Assembly: GCF_005503625.1 (NCBI RefSeq)
Contig: NZ_SCMX01000002.1
Coordinates: 118,225-182,224, forward strand
Direction: 5' to 3'
DNA from: Cupriavidus sp. 2SB
Lineage (GTDB): Bacteria; Pseudomonadota; Gammaproteobacteria; Burkholderiales; Burkholderiaceae
Length of the DNA: 64,000 bases
Both the position numbers and the translations under genes were made by a program. The stretch's first letter is position 1, and every line of letters begins with the position of its first letter. This document shows positions 8,325 to 18,300 of this stretch, in pieces. The notes beneath the pieces were generated by a model. That model saw only the letters and a program-made list of their open reading frames with translations, was not told the origin of the DNA and ran no database searches.

Positions 8325-8789
8325 TCAGGCGGCCTGCATGCCACCGCCATGACGGCCGGTCAGCAGGGCGCGGACCATGTGCAGCACGGTGATGGCGGCG
8401 GTGCGCGGGTGACGCAGGCAGGTTTCCACCTGTTCGCTGCGGGCTTGTCCGAGCAGGCACCACGTGCAGAAGTGCTCACAGTTGTTGGTCAGCAGGTGGT
8501 AGTGGTCTTCACCGAGGCGGCTGCGGGCGCGGGACACGGCTTCGGTGCCGACGAACCGGGCGCAGGGTTCGAGCTTGACCGCCACCGTGTGGCCGTCGGC
8601 GAACTGCTCGATCGAGGTTTCCTCGACGGGGGCAGCGTGCAGGGTGTGGCAGAAGCCGGCGTAGTGGATGACCCGGCCGCTGCCGATGTAGATGCCGTGG
8701 TGGGCGTAACCGTTGCGTTCCGTCACGAGATGGGCACCCACCAGATAGAGGTCCTGGCTTTCGGCTTGTTGTTGGTTTTGGGTGTTCAT
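8325..8789 (-). CDS. LRAT-domain (NlpC/P60 superfamily) protein
   Basis: Protein of 154 residues with the lecithin:retinol acyltransferase fold signature: a histidine in YAHHGIYIGSGRVIHYAG (H31) and the catalytic cysteine motif NNCEHF (C104). LRAT-like proteins are thiol acyltransferases or hydrolases related to NlpC/P60 peptidases. There is no signal peptide, so it should act in the cytoplasm. The ATG at 8789 is chosen over 8843 because homology begins soon after. A GG-N10-GC sigma-54 promoter lies 62 bases upstream (8851-8865, minus), divergent from the one for the first peptide gene. That ties the gene to the peptide-secretion system, perhaps as a peptide-modifying enzyme. The role is inferred. 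Confidence 0.8.
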   Translation of the reverse strand: MNTQNQQQAESQDLYLVGAHLVTERNGYAHHGIYIGSGRVIHYAGFCHTLHAAPVEETSIEQFADGHTVAVKLEPCARFVGTEAVSRARSRLGEDHYHLLTNNCEHFCTWCLLGQARSEQVETCLRHPRTAAITVLHMVRALLTGRHGGGMQAA

Positions 8790-8850
8790 GGCAGTTCTCG
8801 GTTCGGTGTCTGTGGCTGGCAGCCAGCGCTGCGTTGTTGCCACACCAACC

Positions 8851-8865
8851 GCATCAAGCGTGCCA
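8851..8865 (-). promoter_or_regulatory. Sigma-54 promoter for the LRAT gene
   Basis: On the minus strand TGGCACGCTTGATGC: GG and GC doublets exactly 10 bases apart, with a full TGGCACG -24 element. It ends 62 bases before the LRAT start codon. The -12 element is ATGC instead of TTGC. Confidence 0.65.
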
Positions 8866-9146
8866 GGGAGGGGAAATCACGGCAGGACAAGGCTTTGCGG
8901 GAGATTGCCCGGATTTGAACCATGCGGAGCGTCGGCATTGCGCCGACAGATGATGGGCGATTGTGTTGGTTTCCCTGCGCCAGCCGCGGTGAAAACCGCA
9001 GCAGCTCGCAATGGAATACGCCTTTGCAACGGGGTGGTGGTTGCCATCCACCTTCGACTGGCACGGTGTTGGTCGCTGACCAACCGTTTATGCGCCGCCT
9101 GATCCCCAAAGCCCAGATTAAGCAACGAGAACATCACCGCACCGCA
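8866..9146. promoter_or_regulatory. Shared upstream region between divergent sigma-54 promoters
   Basis: About 280 bases without a gene, between the LRAT promoter and the first peptide promoter. It contains a perfect 7-bp inverted repeat, GTTGGTC-GCT-GACCAAC (9068-9084), and another TGTTGG at about 8964. These are candidate binding sites for the sigma-54 activator encoded at 13984-15324. Binding is a guess. Confidence 0.4.
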
Positions 9147-9162
9147 TGGCACAGCGCTTGCA
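9147..9162 (+). promoter_or_regulatory. Sigma-54 promoter for the first peptide gene
   Basis: TGGCACAGCGCTTGCA: near-consensus -24 (TGGCAC) and -12 (TTGCA) elements, with GG and GC 10 bases apart, 41 bases before the ATG at 9203. Confidence 0.8.
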
Positions 9163-9202
9163 CTAAGTGGATACCCGCGCCAGAACCCCTCAGGAGACCA
9201 TT

Positions 9203-9493
9203 ATGGCCACGCTCACCATCCGCGATCTTGCTGCCCATCGCTCACTCGATTTCCGCGCCATGTCGGCTGTCCGGGGCGGCGGTGCGCCGTGGGTATTCGG
9301 CTGGATTCAGCCCTACGTCGCGGCGCGTCCGAGCACGTTGCCCGTCGTGAACTTTTACGAGATCAATTACAGCTTCTATGCTGATCAGATGAACAATCAG
9401 TTCCAGAACGTCAACGTCCAGAACAACGCGCCGAATTCGACCATCACAGTCGACGCTGCGATGGACGCCCGGAACAAGGGACGATTGGTCTGA
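9203..9493 (+). CDS. Double-glycine leader precursor peptide, copy 1
   Basis: Predicted secreted peptide precursor of 96 residues. The leader is 26 residues with D8-L9, L15, M20, V23 and R24-G25-G26, the pattern shared by all six precursors here. It is expected to be cut after Gly26 by the C39 peptidase of the exporter at 15337-18429. The core of 70 residues is Asn/Gln- and aromatic-rich (FYEINYSFYADQMNNQFQ, NVNVQNNAPNSTITVD) with no cysteine. The start at 9203 follows a CAGGAGACC ribosome-binding site; the in-frame extension to 9167 covers the promoter. A GTG-started PP2C gene follows 105 bases later. Confidence 0.82.
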   Translation: MATLTIRDLAAHRSLDFRAMSAVRGGGAPWVFGWIQPYVAARPSTLPVVNFYEINYSFYADQMNNQFQNVNVQNNAPNSTITVDAAMDARNKGRLV

Positions 9494-9598
9494 GTCCTGC
9501 ATGAAACAGCAGGACCTTCGCGGTACCCCCAACACCTGACGGCCGCCCCGGGGGGCGCCATTCGCGCGGCGACTCATGGGTCCGCGCCGGAGCACACC

Positions 9599-10375
9599 GT
9601 GACCTGCGTATCGCAATTCCGCTGGATCTCCGCCGCGTCCACCGACGTCGGACTGGTGCGTGAACGCAACGAGGACGCCTGCCTCGACGCCCCCGAGCGC
9701 GGCATCTGGGCCGTCGCCGATGGCATGGGCGGCCACGCCGTCGGCGAATTCGCCAGCCGCGCGATCGTCCAGGCGCTCACGGCGCTGCCTGCGGCCGAGA
9801 ACCTCGACGCCGCCGTGGAGCACGCGCGCATCGCCATTCAGACCGTGAACCAGTTGCTGATCGACGAAGCGCAGCGCATGAAGGTGCGCGTGATCGGCAG
9901 CACCGTGGTCATGCTGATGGCCTGCGAGCGCCGCTGCAGTTGTCTATGGGCTGGCGACAGCCGCCTCTACCTGTTCCGCGACGGCCACCTCAAGCAACTC
10001 ACGCGCGACCACAGCCAGGTGGAGCGCCTCAAGGCACGCGGGCTGATCACGGCCGAGGAAGCCCGCCATCATCCCGCGCACAACACCATCACACGCGCCG
10101 TCGGCGCGGCCCCTAAGCTCGATTTGGAGTTGCTGACATTGGAAATCGGGGATGGCGATGTGTTCCTGCTCTGCAGCGATGGCCTGAGCAACGAGGTAGA
10201 AGACGCGCAAATAGCCGAACTACTCGACCTCGGCCACGAACCCGTCACCACGGCCGATGCGTTACTCAAAAGCGCGTTAGCCCATGGCGGACGCGACAAC
10301 GTATCGGTCGTCGTCATCCGCGCCGAGGATATGGGTGGGGGATCGGATATGACGTTGTTGAATCCGGAGGTTTGA
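9599..10375 (+). CDS. PP2C-family Ser/Thr protein phosphatase
   Basis: Cytosolic metal-dependent phosphatase of 258 residues with the full PP2C motif set: RERNEDAC, ADGMGGHAVGE (metal-binding Asp), GSTVVMLM, WAGDSRLYLF, TRDHSQ, CSDGLSNEVED and GGRDNVSVVV. It starts with GTG at 9599, with GGAG upstream; the nearby ATG at 9576 is out of frame. It is the likely counterpart of the Ser/Thr kinase at 28235-30358, with the double-FHA protein at 20587-23166 as a phospho-threonine reader. This resembles the PppA/PpkA/Fha module of type VI secretion, here placed around a type I exporter. Partnership is inferred from proximity. Confidence 0.92.
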   Translation: MTCVSQFRWISAASTDVGLVRERNEDACLDAPERGIWAVADGMGGHAVGEFASRAIVQALTALPAAENLDAAVEHARIAIQTVNQLLIDEAQRMKVRVIGSTVVMLMACERRCSCLWAGDSRLYLFRDGHLKQLTRDHSQVERLKARGLITAEEARHHPAHNTITRAVGAAPKLDLELLTLEIGDGDVFLLCSDGLSNEVEDAQIAELLDLGHEPVTTADALLKSALAHGGRDNVSVVVIRAEDMGGGSDMTLLNPEV

Positions 10376-10543
10376 GGGGCTGCGTTTGATGGAACGCAAG
10401 CCGTTGCGAAATGCAGCGACTCGACGCGAGTCTTTCCTTGCGAGCAATATTGGATTGAGCAGAAATAGCGGACGGTGGTGTTGCCGTCCGCTGGCAGGAC
10501 AAGCGCAGCATCGTTTCCGAAACTTGCTGCGATCCTCTGCCTT

Positions 10544-13114
10544 ATGCATCCGCTTGTTGGTCTGCTTCGGCGCATGGCCCGTCTGTTCGCCTGCGCCGTC
10601 ATGGTGTTGCCGTGCGTGTCCTTTGCCTATGCGCCGGTCGAACACTTCTACGCTTTTGGCCCAGTACCTTGGGCCTTCTTCGAGACGCCCGAAGAGACTT
10701 GCGACTATCTGAATCGCACCAACTTTACCAACCGACAATGGAGGTATTTAGAAAGCGCTCGTCGATGCTGGGACGGAGACCGGTGGACGCTCGTTCTCAC
10801 CTCGCCACGTTGCGCACCCGACGGCTCGGAGCCACGCAGCACCGCCAGGAAAGACGAACGATGTGGCGGACCATTTTTCTGGTCTGTCAACACTCCGGTC
10901 AGGGAAATCGAGGACGACAGCTGCAAGATCGGCAATCCAGTATCTGTTGGCACTGGCGCAAAGGCCCAGACAGAAATCGATATCCCCGGAACGGAAAGCG
11001 TCGCGCCACTTCAGCGTTCCTACCAGTCAAACGTGCGCTTCGCCGCCTCAGATTCCTTCGGACCCAACTGGGTACACCCATGGAACAGGCAGATACAGGT
11101 TCCGACTCCATCTAGCGAAACCATTGCTGCGCTACGCCCTGACGGCTCGGCCAGAACATTCCGAAAATCTGCGACGGGCTGGGCTTCAACCTCCGGGCGC
11201 GACACCATCACACCTGAGCCCCAGACAAACGGTGCCATCGGCTGGCGATACTTTCATGCCGACGATGATTCCATCGAGATCTATGACGCTCGTGGCCGCC
11301 TACTGTCGATCAGCGCTCGAAATGGACAGACAACCAACCTGCGCTACGACCCGGGCGGAAAGCTGATAGAGGTGGTCAGTCATTTCGGACGGCGCTATCG
11401 CTTCCAGTACGACGGTGCAGGACGTATTACCTCAATCACCGATCCCACGGAGCAGACCACCCAGTACGCCTACAACCAGTGGGGCATGCTGGAGTTCGTG
11501 ACACACCCGGACGGAACACGACGGACGTATCACTATGAAATGTCGCGCTATTCGACAACGAATGCGAAATACCTGACAGGGATCACCGACGAAGCCGGCG
11601 TCCGGTTCTCGACCTATACCTACGATGGAGACGGCCGCGTAACCAGCACAGAACTGGCCGGAGGGGTAAACAACCGCACGCTGGTCTACAGCAATGAACT
11701 CACCACCGCGCGCACATATCCTCGTGGCACACCCGCTACGCTCTACAAGCAGACACGCGTCGGCAATCGCTTGCTACCCTCTTCCATCGAAGGTCCAGTG
11801 CCCGAGGAAGGCGGCGCAAAATCCATTGCATACGATGCCGCAGGCAACATCTCCGGCACAGTTGGCTTCGACGGCAATGAGACCCGATACAGCCACGACG
11901 CACAGGGTCGTGAGACACAACGCATCGAGGGGTATGGGACTGCGGCGGCTAAGACCACAACCACCGAGTGGCATCCGACATGGAATCTGCCGCTGAAGAT
12001 TGCTTCACCAGGGCGGATGGACTTCTTCACCTACGATTCCTCGGGCCAAACTCTCAGCTATTCCACCAATGCGACGAACGATCAGAGCGGCGCTGCCGGG
12101 TTCAGTGCAGCCCAAATCGGCCAGCGCACTGGTATGCGCCGGGAGTATGACGCTAGCGGACTTGCTGTGACAGCACTGGATACAGTTGACAACGCGGAGA
12201 CTGCGCGATGGACGTACACATATGACGCAGCAGGAAATCTGGCAACCTTAACGAACCCCCGAGGGCAGACCGGCAGGGCTCTCAGCTACGACGGCGCTGG
12301 AAGACTCCTTACTGCGATTGATACGGCCGGCAGGCAGATTGAAATCCAGTACAACAGCCGGGGCAACATGACACGGTACCAACGAGGTACCGATGTGGTC
12401 GTCTACGCTTACAACCAAGTCGGATTCCTAACGACAGTATCAGGGCCCGGTACGTTTCGATTTGAGCTGGAGTACGACGATGCACACCGTGTGGCAGCGT
12501 ATTGGTTGCCTGCAGATGTGACGCCGGAGGTCTTTTCCGCTATATCTGACAATCCGTTTGGCCGCGCCGCTGCCGCGCCCTCCAATGCACCTCAGTCGAA
12601 GCAAAAAGCTGGTTGGCTTAGGTCGATCTGGAATATCTTCAAGACATGGTTGGGGTCGTTGTTTGCGGACGCTAATGCGCAGGCTGGTTCCCCTCTTGTT
12701 AGAAACCCGGTTAACCGTGGGGGTGGGCAATCGGGACCCGGTATGGCTCCCAGGCCAGCGCCTGCCGACGTACTAGAGCAGGGCAACGCCGCAAAGCACG
12801 ACCCGTTGCTGTCCTACATCGATTCAGTCGCGAACAGGGCCGGGGACGCAGTCCTCGCTACGATCCGGCATATAGGAGGGACATTCTATGGAGCCTCCAA
12901 GCTAAATGTCTGTGATGATGGCGGTGACGGAGGCGACTGCGACAGGCGGTACGATATCGATGTCGGCAACTGCCAAGGTGTCGTGAAAGCTCGCTACATG
13001 ATCGCGGGAGTCAAAATATGCTTGGCGTCTGCAGCCCTGCGATACGGAGAATGTCTCCGTAAAGGTCCTGCAGGTATTACAACACCTTTGGCCGGATTTG
13101 ATACTCCGCTATAG
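10544..13114 (+). CDS. RHS/YD-repeat protein with Sec signal peptide, possible polymorphic toxin
   Basis: Protein of 856 residues. The ATG at 10544 opens a signal peptide (RRMARLFACAVMVLPCVSFAYA), so it enters the Sec pathway; a longer GTG start at 10475 is possible. It has a DUF6531-like entry (VSVGTGAKAQTEIDI) and then many YD repeats (YDARGRLLS, YDGAGRITSITDP, YDAAGNLATLTNPRG). It lacks the classical RHS core end motif. The C-terminal region (about residues 690-856) is different and Cys-containing (CDDGGDGGDCDRR, GNCQGVV, KICLASAALRYGECL), probably an effector tip. A small gene starts 2 bases after its stop, as toxin-immunity pairs do. Toxicity is inferred. Confidence 0.8.
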   Translation: MHPLVGLLRRMARLFACAVMVLPCVSFAYAPVEHFYAFGPVPWAFFETPEETCDYLNRTNFTNRQWRYLESARRCWDGDRWTLVLTSPRCAPDGSEPRSTARKDERCGGPFFWSVNTPVREIEDDSCKIGNPVSVGTGAKAQTEIDIPGTESVAPLQRSYQSNVRFAASDSFGPNWVHPWNRQIQVPTPSSETIAALRPDGSARTFRKSATGWASTSGRDTITPEPQTNGAIGWRYFHADDDSIEIYDARGRLLSISARNGQTTNLRYDPGGKLIEVVSHFGRRYRFQYDGAGRITSITDPTEQTTQYAYNQWGMLEFVTHPDGTRRTYHYEMSRYSTTNAKYLTGITDEAGVRFSTYTYDGDGRVTSTELAGGVNNRTLVYSNELTTARTYPRGTPATLYKQTRVGNRLLPSSIEGPVPEEGGAKSIAYDAAGNISGTVGFDGNETRYSHDAQGRETQRIEGYGTAAAKTTTTEWHPTWNLPLKIASPGRMDFFTYDSSGQTLSYSTNATNDQSGAAGFSAAQIGQRTGMRREYDASGLAVTALDTVDNAETARWTYTYDAAGNLATLTNPRGQTGRALSYDGAGRLLTAIDTAGRQIEIQYNSRGNMTRYQRGTDVVVYAYNQVGFLTTVSGPGTFRFELEYDDAHRVAAYWLPADVTPEVFSAISDNPFGRAAAAPSNAPQSKQKAGWLRSIWNIFKTWLGSLFADANAQAGSPLVRNPVNRGGGQSGPGMAPRPAPADVLEQGNAAKHDPLLSYIDSVANRAGDAVLATIRHIGGTFYGASKLNVCDDGGDGGDCDRRYDIDVGNCQGVVKARYMIAGVKICLASAALRYGECLRKGPAGITTPLAGFDTPL

Positions 13115-13116
13115 CC

Positions 13117-13362
13117 ATGAACCATCTGAAAAGAATCGAATTCGCTTACGACCCGGAACAGGAAGCCCTTCTTATCCGATTTCCTGACAGGCTTTCGACG
13201 CCTTCGAACGCCATTAAAAATGAGACGCTTAGCCAAATGACATTCGAGCAAGCCGCTGTCTTCATTGGTGAGAAGGTTCTGTTGCAATACCCTGTTTATC
13301 ATGAAATGTTCAAGGACTATCTGTGGTCTGAGGACGGGACTGTGCCTCCGAAGAAATCCTAG
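13117..13362 (+). CDS. Small protein after the RHS gene, candidate immunity protein
   Basis: Protein of 81 residues, no signal peptide, not recognised. It starts 2 bases after the RHS stop codon, so the two are almost certainly co-translated. Position and size fit an immunity protein for the RHS C-terminal domain, but no immunity family is evident from the sequence (QEALLIRFPDRLSTPS, SQMTFEQAAVFIGEKV). Confidence 0.6.
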   Translation: MNHLKRIEFAYDPEQEALLIRFPDRLSTPSNAIKNETLSQMTFEQAAVFIGEKVLLQYPVYHEMFKDYLWSEDGTVPPKKS

Positions 13363-13391
13363 CTTCCGAGACGCCGAACGATTGACCTGCA

Positions 13392-13417
13392 GGCTCGGGT
13401 TACTTCTAACCTGAGCC
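13392..13417. repeat. Stem-loop between the two genes after RHS
   Basis: 11-bp stem (GGCTCGGGTTA / TAACCTGAGCC, one G-T pair) with a 4-base loop, no T-run. Could be a weak terminator or processing site. Confidence 0.4.
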
Positions 13418-13485
13418 CCGAGTTCCCATACACCGGAACACCTCATGAATTCTGACGACCTTTCTGGCCCGTTCTTCTCATTGTC

Positions 13486-13974
13486 ATGAACCGCTCAGAT
13501 CCCGATCGCCAAGCCGCTCAGGTTGCATCAATCATTCGCTCTGCTTTCCCTATCTTTCCAATCCCTCAAGGGCATCGACGACCTGATGGCATCTCCGACT
13601 ACGAAGTCGATGACGACGTTCAAAAATTCCATGGACGGATGTGGACGGAGATATCGATTGAGCACTGGTATCGCTGTGTGTCGCCATCGTTCATTCGTTT
13701 CGCGACGAGCAGCGAATTCTTCAACTACTATCTGCCGTCGTTGCTGGTCGCGGTAATGCAAAGCGATGATTATTTGCACATGGCACTCGACGCCCTGCTT
13801 CCCACGAACCCGAAGAACGAACCTCGCGCCGAATGGAAAGCCTTCCGCACGAGCCTGAGCGTTGAACAAGCAGAGGCAATTGTCGCCTTCCTTGAATGGG
13901 TAAAGGAAAGCAGCCCCCCAGAGAGTGGCGAATGGCATGGCGCAGATGCTGGCCTGAGCGGACTATGGAACTAA
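13486..13974 (+). CDS. Hypothetical protein, possibly a DUF6714-like immunity-type protein
   Basis: Cytosolic protein of 162 residues. The middle segment (WYRCVSPSFIRFATSSEFFNYYLPSLLVAVM) resembles small proteins often found next to contact-dependent toxins. I recall DUF6714 as similar, but this is a tentative match from memory. It lies 123 bases after the 81-residue gene, on the same strand, and is convergent with the sigma-54 activator gene 9 bases on. It may be a second, orphan immunity gene of the RHS locus. Confidence 0.55.
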   Translation: MNRSDPDRQAAQVASIIRSAFPIFPIPQGHRRPDGISDYEVDDDVQKFHGRMWTEISIEHWYRCVSPSFIRFATSSEFFNYYLPSLLVAVMQSDDYLHMALDALLPTNPKNEPRAEWKAFRTSLSVEQAEAIVAFLEWVKESSPPESGEWHGADAGLSGLWN

Positions 13975-13983
13975 TCGCCTGAC

Positions 13984-15324
13984 CTACTTCCCCTCAACCT
14001 GCCGACTATTGTTCCTGAAATCCTTCGAATGAATCCCGTGCTTTTTCAGCAACATCTGCACATGCGACCGATTCATGTCGAAGCGCCTTGCGAGTTCCGC
14101 TACGGTGCCGCCGACTTCCTGTAGACCACGTTCGAGAAACGCACGTTCGGCTTCGTCGCTGGCGGCGCGTTTGGCTTCGCTTAGCGATGGAGCGGTGCCA
14201 ATGTCGGTCACGATCGCCTTGCCGGGGAGGGCTGTGCCACCTGTGGCGGCTTGCAGTCCGGCGGGCTTTGGGCGGATGTCTTGTGGCAGGTGGACGAAAT
14301 CCGCAGTGTCTCCGGCCAGGCATGAGAGCCGGTACATCAGGTTGCGCAGTTCGCGGATGTTGCCGGGGTAGCCGTAGTGCAGCAGGAAGTCGCGCAGGCG
14401 TGGTGTGAGTTTGATGGGGCGGCGCTTGAGCATGCCTGCCGCTTCGTCGCCGAAGTAGGAGACCAGTAGCGGGATTTCGTCGCGGCGTTCGCGCAGGGCG
14501 GGCAGTGTGACGTGGATTACGCTGAGTCGATAGAACAGGTCTTCGCGGAACGTGCCTTCCTCGCTCATCTTGCGCAGGTCCTTGTTCGTGGCGGCGACGA
14601 TACGCGTATCGACAGCGATCACTTCGTCGGAGCCCACGCGTTGTATTTCGTGCGCCTCCAGCACGCGCAGCAACTTCACCTGCCCGGTCAGCGGCAACTC
14701 GCCGATTTCGTCGAGGAAGATGGTGCCCGTATGTGCGCTTTCGAACTTGCCGCGACGGTCGTTGGCGGCGCCCGTGAACGCGCCCTTCTTGTGGCCGAAC
14801 AGCTCGGATTCGAGCAGGCTGTCGGGAATGGCGCCGCAGTTGACCGAGATAAACGGCTTGTCGGTGCGCGAGCCATTGGCGTGAATCACCTTCGCCATCA
14901 GTTCCTTGCCGGTGCCGCTTTCTCCGTCGATCAACACGGGCAAGTCGGTAGGCGATGCCTTCTCTGCGATTTCCAGTGCCTCCAGCAACTTGGGGTTGTC
15001 GCCGAAGGTGCCCTCGAAGATGAAGCTGCGTTCCATCAGCGCCTGGCGTCGTTCGCGCGACGACATCTCCACAGGTTCCACCTCGGCTACTTCGGCTTCC
15101 CCCGTGGCAGAGGCCGCCGCTACGAAACGTTCCTTGTGCGAGAGGCCCATCACCTCGTCGCGCAGCGTGGTGGCCTGCTTGAGCAGCTTCTCGATCTCGG
15201 GACGTTCGAGCCGCGACGACCAGCGCAGCGTCGAGCGCAATATCTCGATCTTCTCGATCAGTCCCGCGAACGTGACGGAGGACGTGACGGGCGATGTAGA
15301 CGAGGTGGGGTTATAGAGCTTCAT
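13984..15324 (-). CDS. Sigma-54-dependent transcriptional activator (bEBP)
   Basis: Enhancer-binding AAA+ activator of 446 residues. The central domain has Walker A GESGTGKE (134-141), the sigma-54-contacting GAFTGA loop (181-186) and Walker B TIFLDE (201-206), plus FREDLFYRL near the arginine-finger region. The C-terminus holds a Fis-type helix-turn-helix (VAELARRFDMNRSHVQMLLKK). The N-terminal ~100 residues are helical with no receiver or GAF domain seen, so the input signal is unclear; phosphorylation or FHA contact is possible. It is the last gene of the secretion operon, 12 bases after the ABC gene, and is the obvious activator for the GG-N10-GC promoters of the peptide genes. Confidence 0.93.
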   Translation of the reverse strand: MKLYNPTSSTSPVTSSVTFAGLIEKIEILRSTLRWSSRLERPEIEKLLKQATTLRDEVMGLSHKERFVAAASATGEAEVAEVEPVEMSSRERRQALMERSFIFEGTFGDNPKLLEALEIAEKASPTDLPVLIDGESGTGKELMAKVIHANGSRTDKPFISVNCGAIPDSLLESELFGHKKGAFTGAANDRRGKFESAHTGTIFLDEIGELPLTGQVKLLRVLEAHEIQRVGSDEVIAVDTRIVAATNKDLRKMSEEGTFREDLFYRLSVIHVTLPALRERRDEIPLLVSYFGDEAAGMLKRRPIKLTPRLRDFLLHYGYPGNIRELRNLMYRLSCLAGDTADFVHLPQDIRPKPAGLQAATGGTALPGKAIVTDIGTAPSLSEAKRAASDEAERAFLERGLQEVGGTVAELARRFDMNRSHVQMLLKKHGIHSKDFRNNSRQVEGK

Positions 15325-15336
15325 GGTGTCATCCCG

Positions 15337-18300
15337 TCACGCCCCGCTCAATTGCTTCTGCACCAGCTGGTAGTACATGCCCCGGCGCTCGATCAGTTCC
15401 TCGTGCCGACCCTGCTCCACGATGGCGCCTTCGTACAGCACCAGGATCTTGTCGGCCTGCATGATCGTGCTGAGGCGGTGCGCGATGATCACCGCCGTGC
15501 GGCCGCGCAGGATGTCCTGCATGTTCGCCAGGATGTTGCTCTCCGATTGCGTGTCGAGCGCCGACGTGGCCTCGTCGAACACCAGCAGGCGCGGATCGTG
15601 ATACAGCGCGCGGGCGATGCATAGCCGCTGAATCTGCCCACCGGAGAGTCCGATGCCGCGCTCGCCCACCATCTGCTCGTAGCCCAGCGGCAGCTTGGAG
15701 ATGAACGCGTGCGCATCGGCCATCTTCGCCACTTCCTCGATGCGTCGCCGGTCGGGGCTGTCATCGCCGCATGCAATGTTCTCCGCCACCGTGCCCGAGA
15801 ACAGCAGGTTGCTCTGCATCACATAGCCCACTTGCGCACGGAAGAACTCGGTGTCGATCACGTTCATGTCGTAGCCGTCCACCGTCATCGTTCCTTCACT
15901 CGGCTTGTAGAAGCCCACGAGCAGCTTGGCGAGCGTGGTCTTGCCCGATCCACTGCGTCCGACGATCGCCACCATCTCGCCCGGCCGCATATGGAAGCTG
16001 ATGTTCTCCAGCACGTACGCGGTGTCATCGCCGCCATAGCGGAAGTACACGCCATCGAAGCGGATCTCGCCTTGCAGGTCAGGCAGCGAGACACGCGACA
16101 TCACATCCTGCGGCTTCTGCTCGGGTTCGAGATCGAGCACGTCACCCAGCCGTTCCATTGCCACGCCCGCGTCGTTCAATTGGCCCCACAGCGCTACCAA
16201 TCCCATCAGCGGGGCGAGTACGCTGCCCATGAAGGCGTTGAATGCGATCAACTGCCCGATGGTCAGTTCCCGCTCCAACACCAGCGTTGCCCCAACCCAC
16301 AGGATCGTGATCGTCGTAGCGGCATTGAGCAACTGGCTCGCCAGCCCCACGAGGATGTGGAACGATTGCGCCTGATACTGCTTGTCGAGCGCCTTGGCGT
16401 ACTTGCGTTCCCAGCGCAGCCGCACGGGCCGCTCGATGCCAATGCCCTTCACGGTCTCCGCACCGCCAAGCGTCTCCATCAGATACGACTTGGCATCGGT
16501 TGACGCGGCAAACACCTCGCGCGCATAGCTCTTGATCTTCGGTGTCACCAGCACGGTCAGCAGCGCGATGGGGATCACGAACGCAATCAGCAGCAGCGTC
16601 AGCTTCACGTTGTAGAGAAACATGATGCTGAAGTAGATGAACACCATCAGCAGGTTCAGCGCGGTGGTCACCGTCGATTCCGTGAGGAAGGCGCGGATCG
16701 TCTGGTTCTCCTGGAAACGCGCGAAGATGTCGCCGGTCTTGCGCTTGGCGAAGAACGACAGCGGCAGCGACAACGTGTGCTTGAAGAAGTGCGACATCAT
16801 CGCGAAATCCATATTGCGCACCATGAAGTTGGCCAGGTACGCACGTATGGTCACCATCAACTGCGTGAACAGGTTCGAGATGATCAGCCCCAGTATCAGC
16901 AGGTGCAGCAGCCCCACGTTCTGATGCACCACTACGCCATCGAGAATGTTCTGGATGATCAGCGGCGGCACCACGCCCAGTAGCTGAATCACAAACGTGG
17001 CGAGGAACAGATGCGCGAGAATGCGCTTGTACGGTGCCAGATAGCTGATGAAGCGCAGCCACGGCGAGCGCGACACCGCCAGCTCGGTCATCTGCGCACC
17101 AGGTGAGAACAGCAGGCATGTGCCGCTCCAGCCGCGCTCGAATTCCTCGGCGCTCATCTTGCGGAAGCCGATGGCCGGATCGGCCACCCAGACATGGCGC
17201 TTCGACACACCATAGACCACCACGTAGTGGTAACCCTCCCAGTGGATGATGAACGGCAGCTCGAATCCTTCGAGTGCATCACGCGTGCATTGCACACCGC
17301 GCGCAGTAAAGCCAAGCGATTCGCCTGCACGCGCCAGGCTGTCGAGTGTGGCGCCCGCGGTGGTCACGTTCGCCAGTTCGCGCAGCTTGCCGAGCGTCAT
17401 CGGAATGCCGTAGTGGCGACAGATCATCGCCAAGCACGCGGCACCGCAATCCATTTCCTCGGCCTGCTCCACCAGTGCGAAGCGGCGGATCAACCGTTCG
17501 CCCATCTCGGGCTTGGAATGCAGGTCGAGCAGCACAGGCCGCTTGCGCCGTTCCGCAAGTTTCTTCTGCCGATGCAGTTCGCGATCCACCACGCGGATGC
17601 GGTCTTCGAGCACCTCGCGCAACCGCGCGTTGCGTTCGAGGATCAACTGCACGGTCTTCTCCGGGATCACCAGCAGCCGCACATCGGTCTCGGCGATGGC
17701 CGATGCGATCTGCTCCTGCCGCATCACGCATGCGCGCTCACCGAAGATATCGCCCTGCCCCAGCGTGGCCAGTGCGAACGTGTCGCCATCTTCTTCGCGT
17801 TCGATGCGCACTGTGCCCTGCCGCACCACATAGAGCCGCCGATCGTCGCGGCCATCCTGCTGAAGAATCGGCTTGCCCGCCGTCACGCGTTTCACACCGA
17901 CGCTGCGCACGGCATCTTCCAGCTCGGTCTTGTCGAGCTTGCCGCGCAGGTCGAACAACCGCGCCACGAAGCCACCTGCCGAACTGATGGCCACATAGCT
18001 GGTGATAAATGCGAGCGCCGCCGGATTGCCGCCGACCACGGGCTCGGAGACCGCGCGCGGAATCATGATCAGTTCAGTCTTGCCCGACGCACGCACCGAC
18101 GATTCGTGCCGATACTCGCGCAGCAGCGCAATGTCGGCGAACACCTCGCCGGTCTTGCGAACACCCATGCTGATTTCCTTGCCGTGCTCCTCGTTGAACA
18201 CGCGCACGGAGCCGCTGCGCACGATGAAGATGCCATCGGCCGGTTCGCCCGCATTGCACACCGTGTCACCGAAGCCAAACGTCAGCGTGCGCGCACTGGC

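Noticed and set aside
14512..15624. Long plus-strand ORFs antisense to the activator and exporter genes
   Set aside because: His/Gln/Arg-rich low-information translations typical of the opposite strand of high-GC genes.
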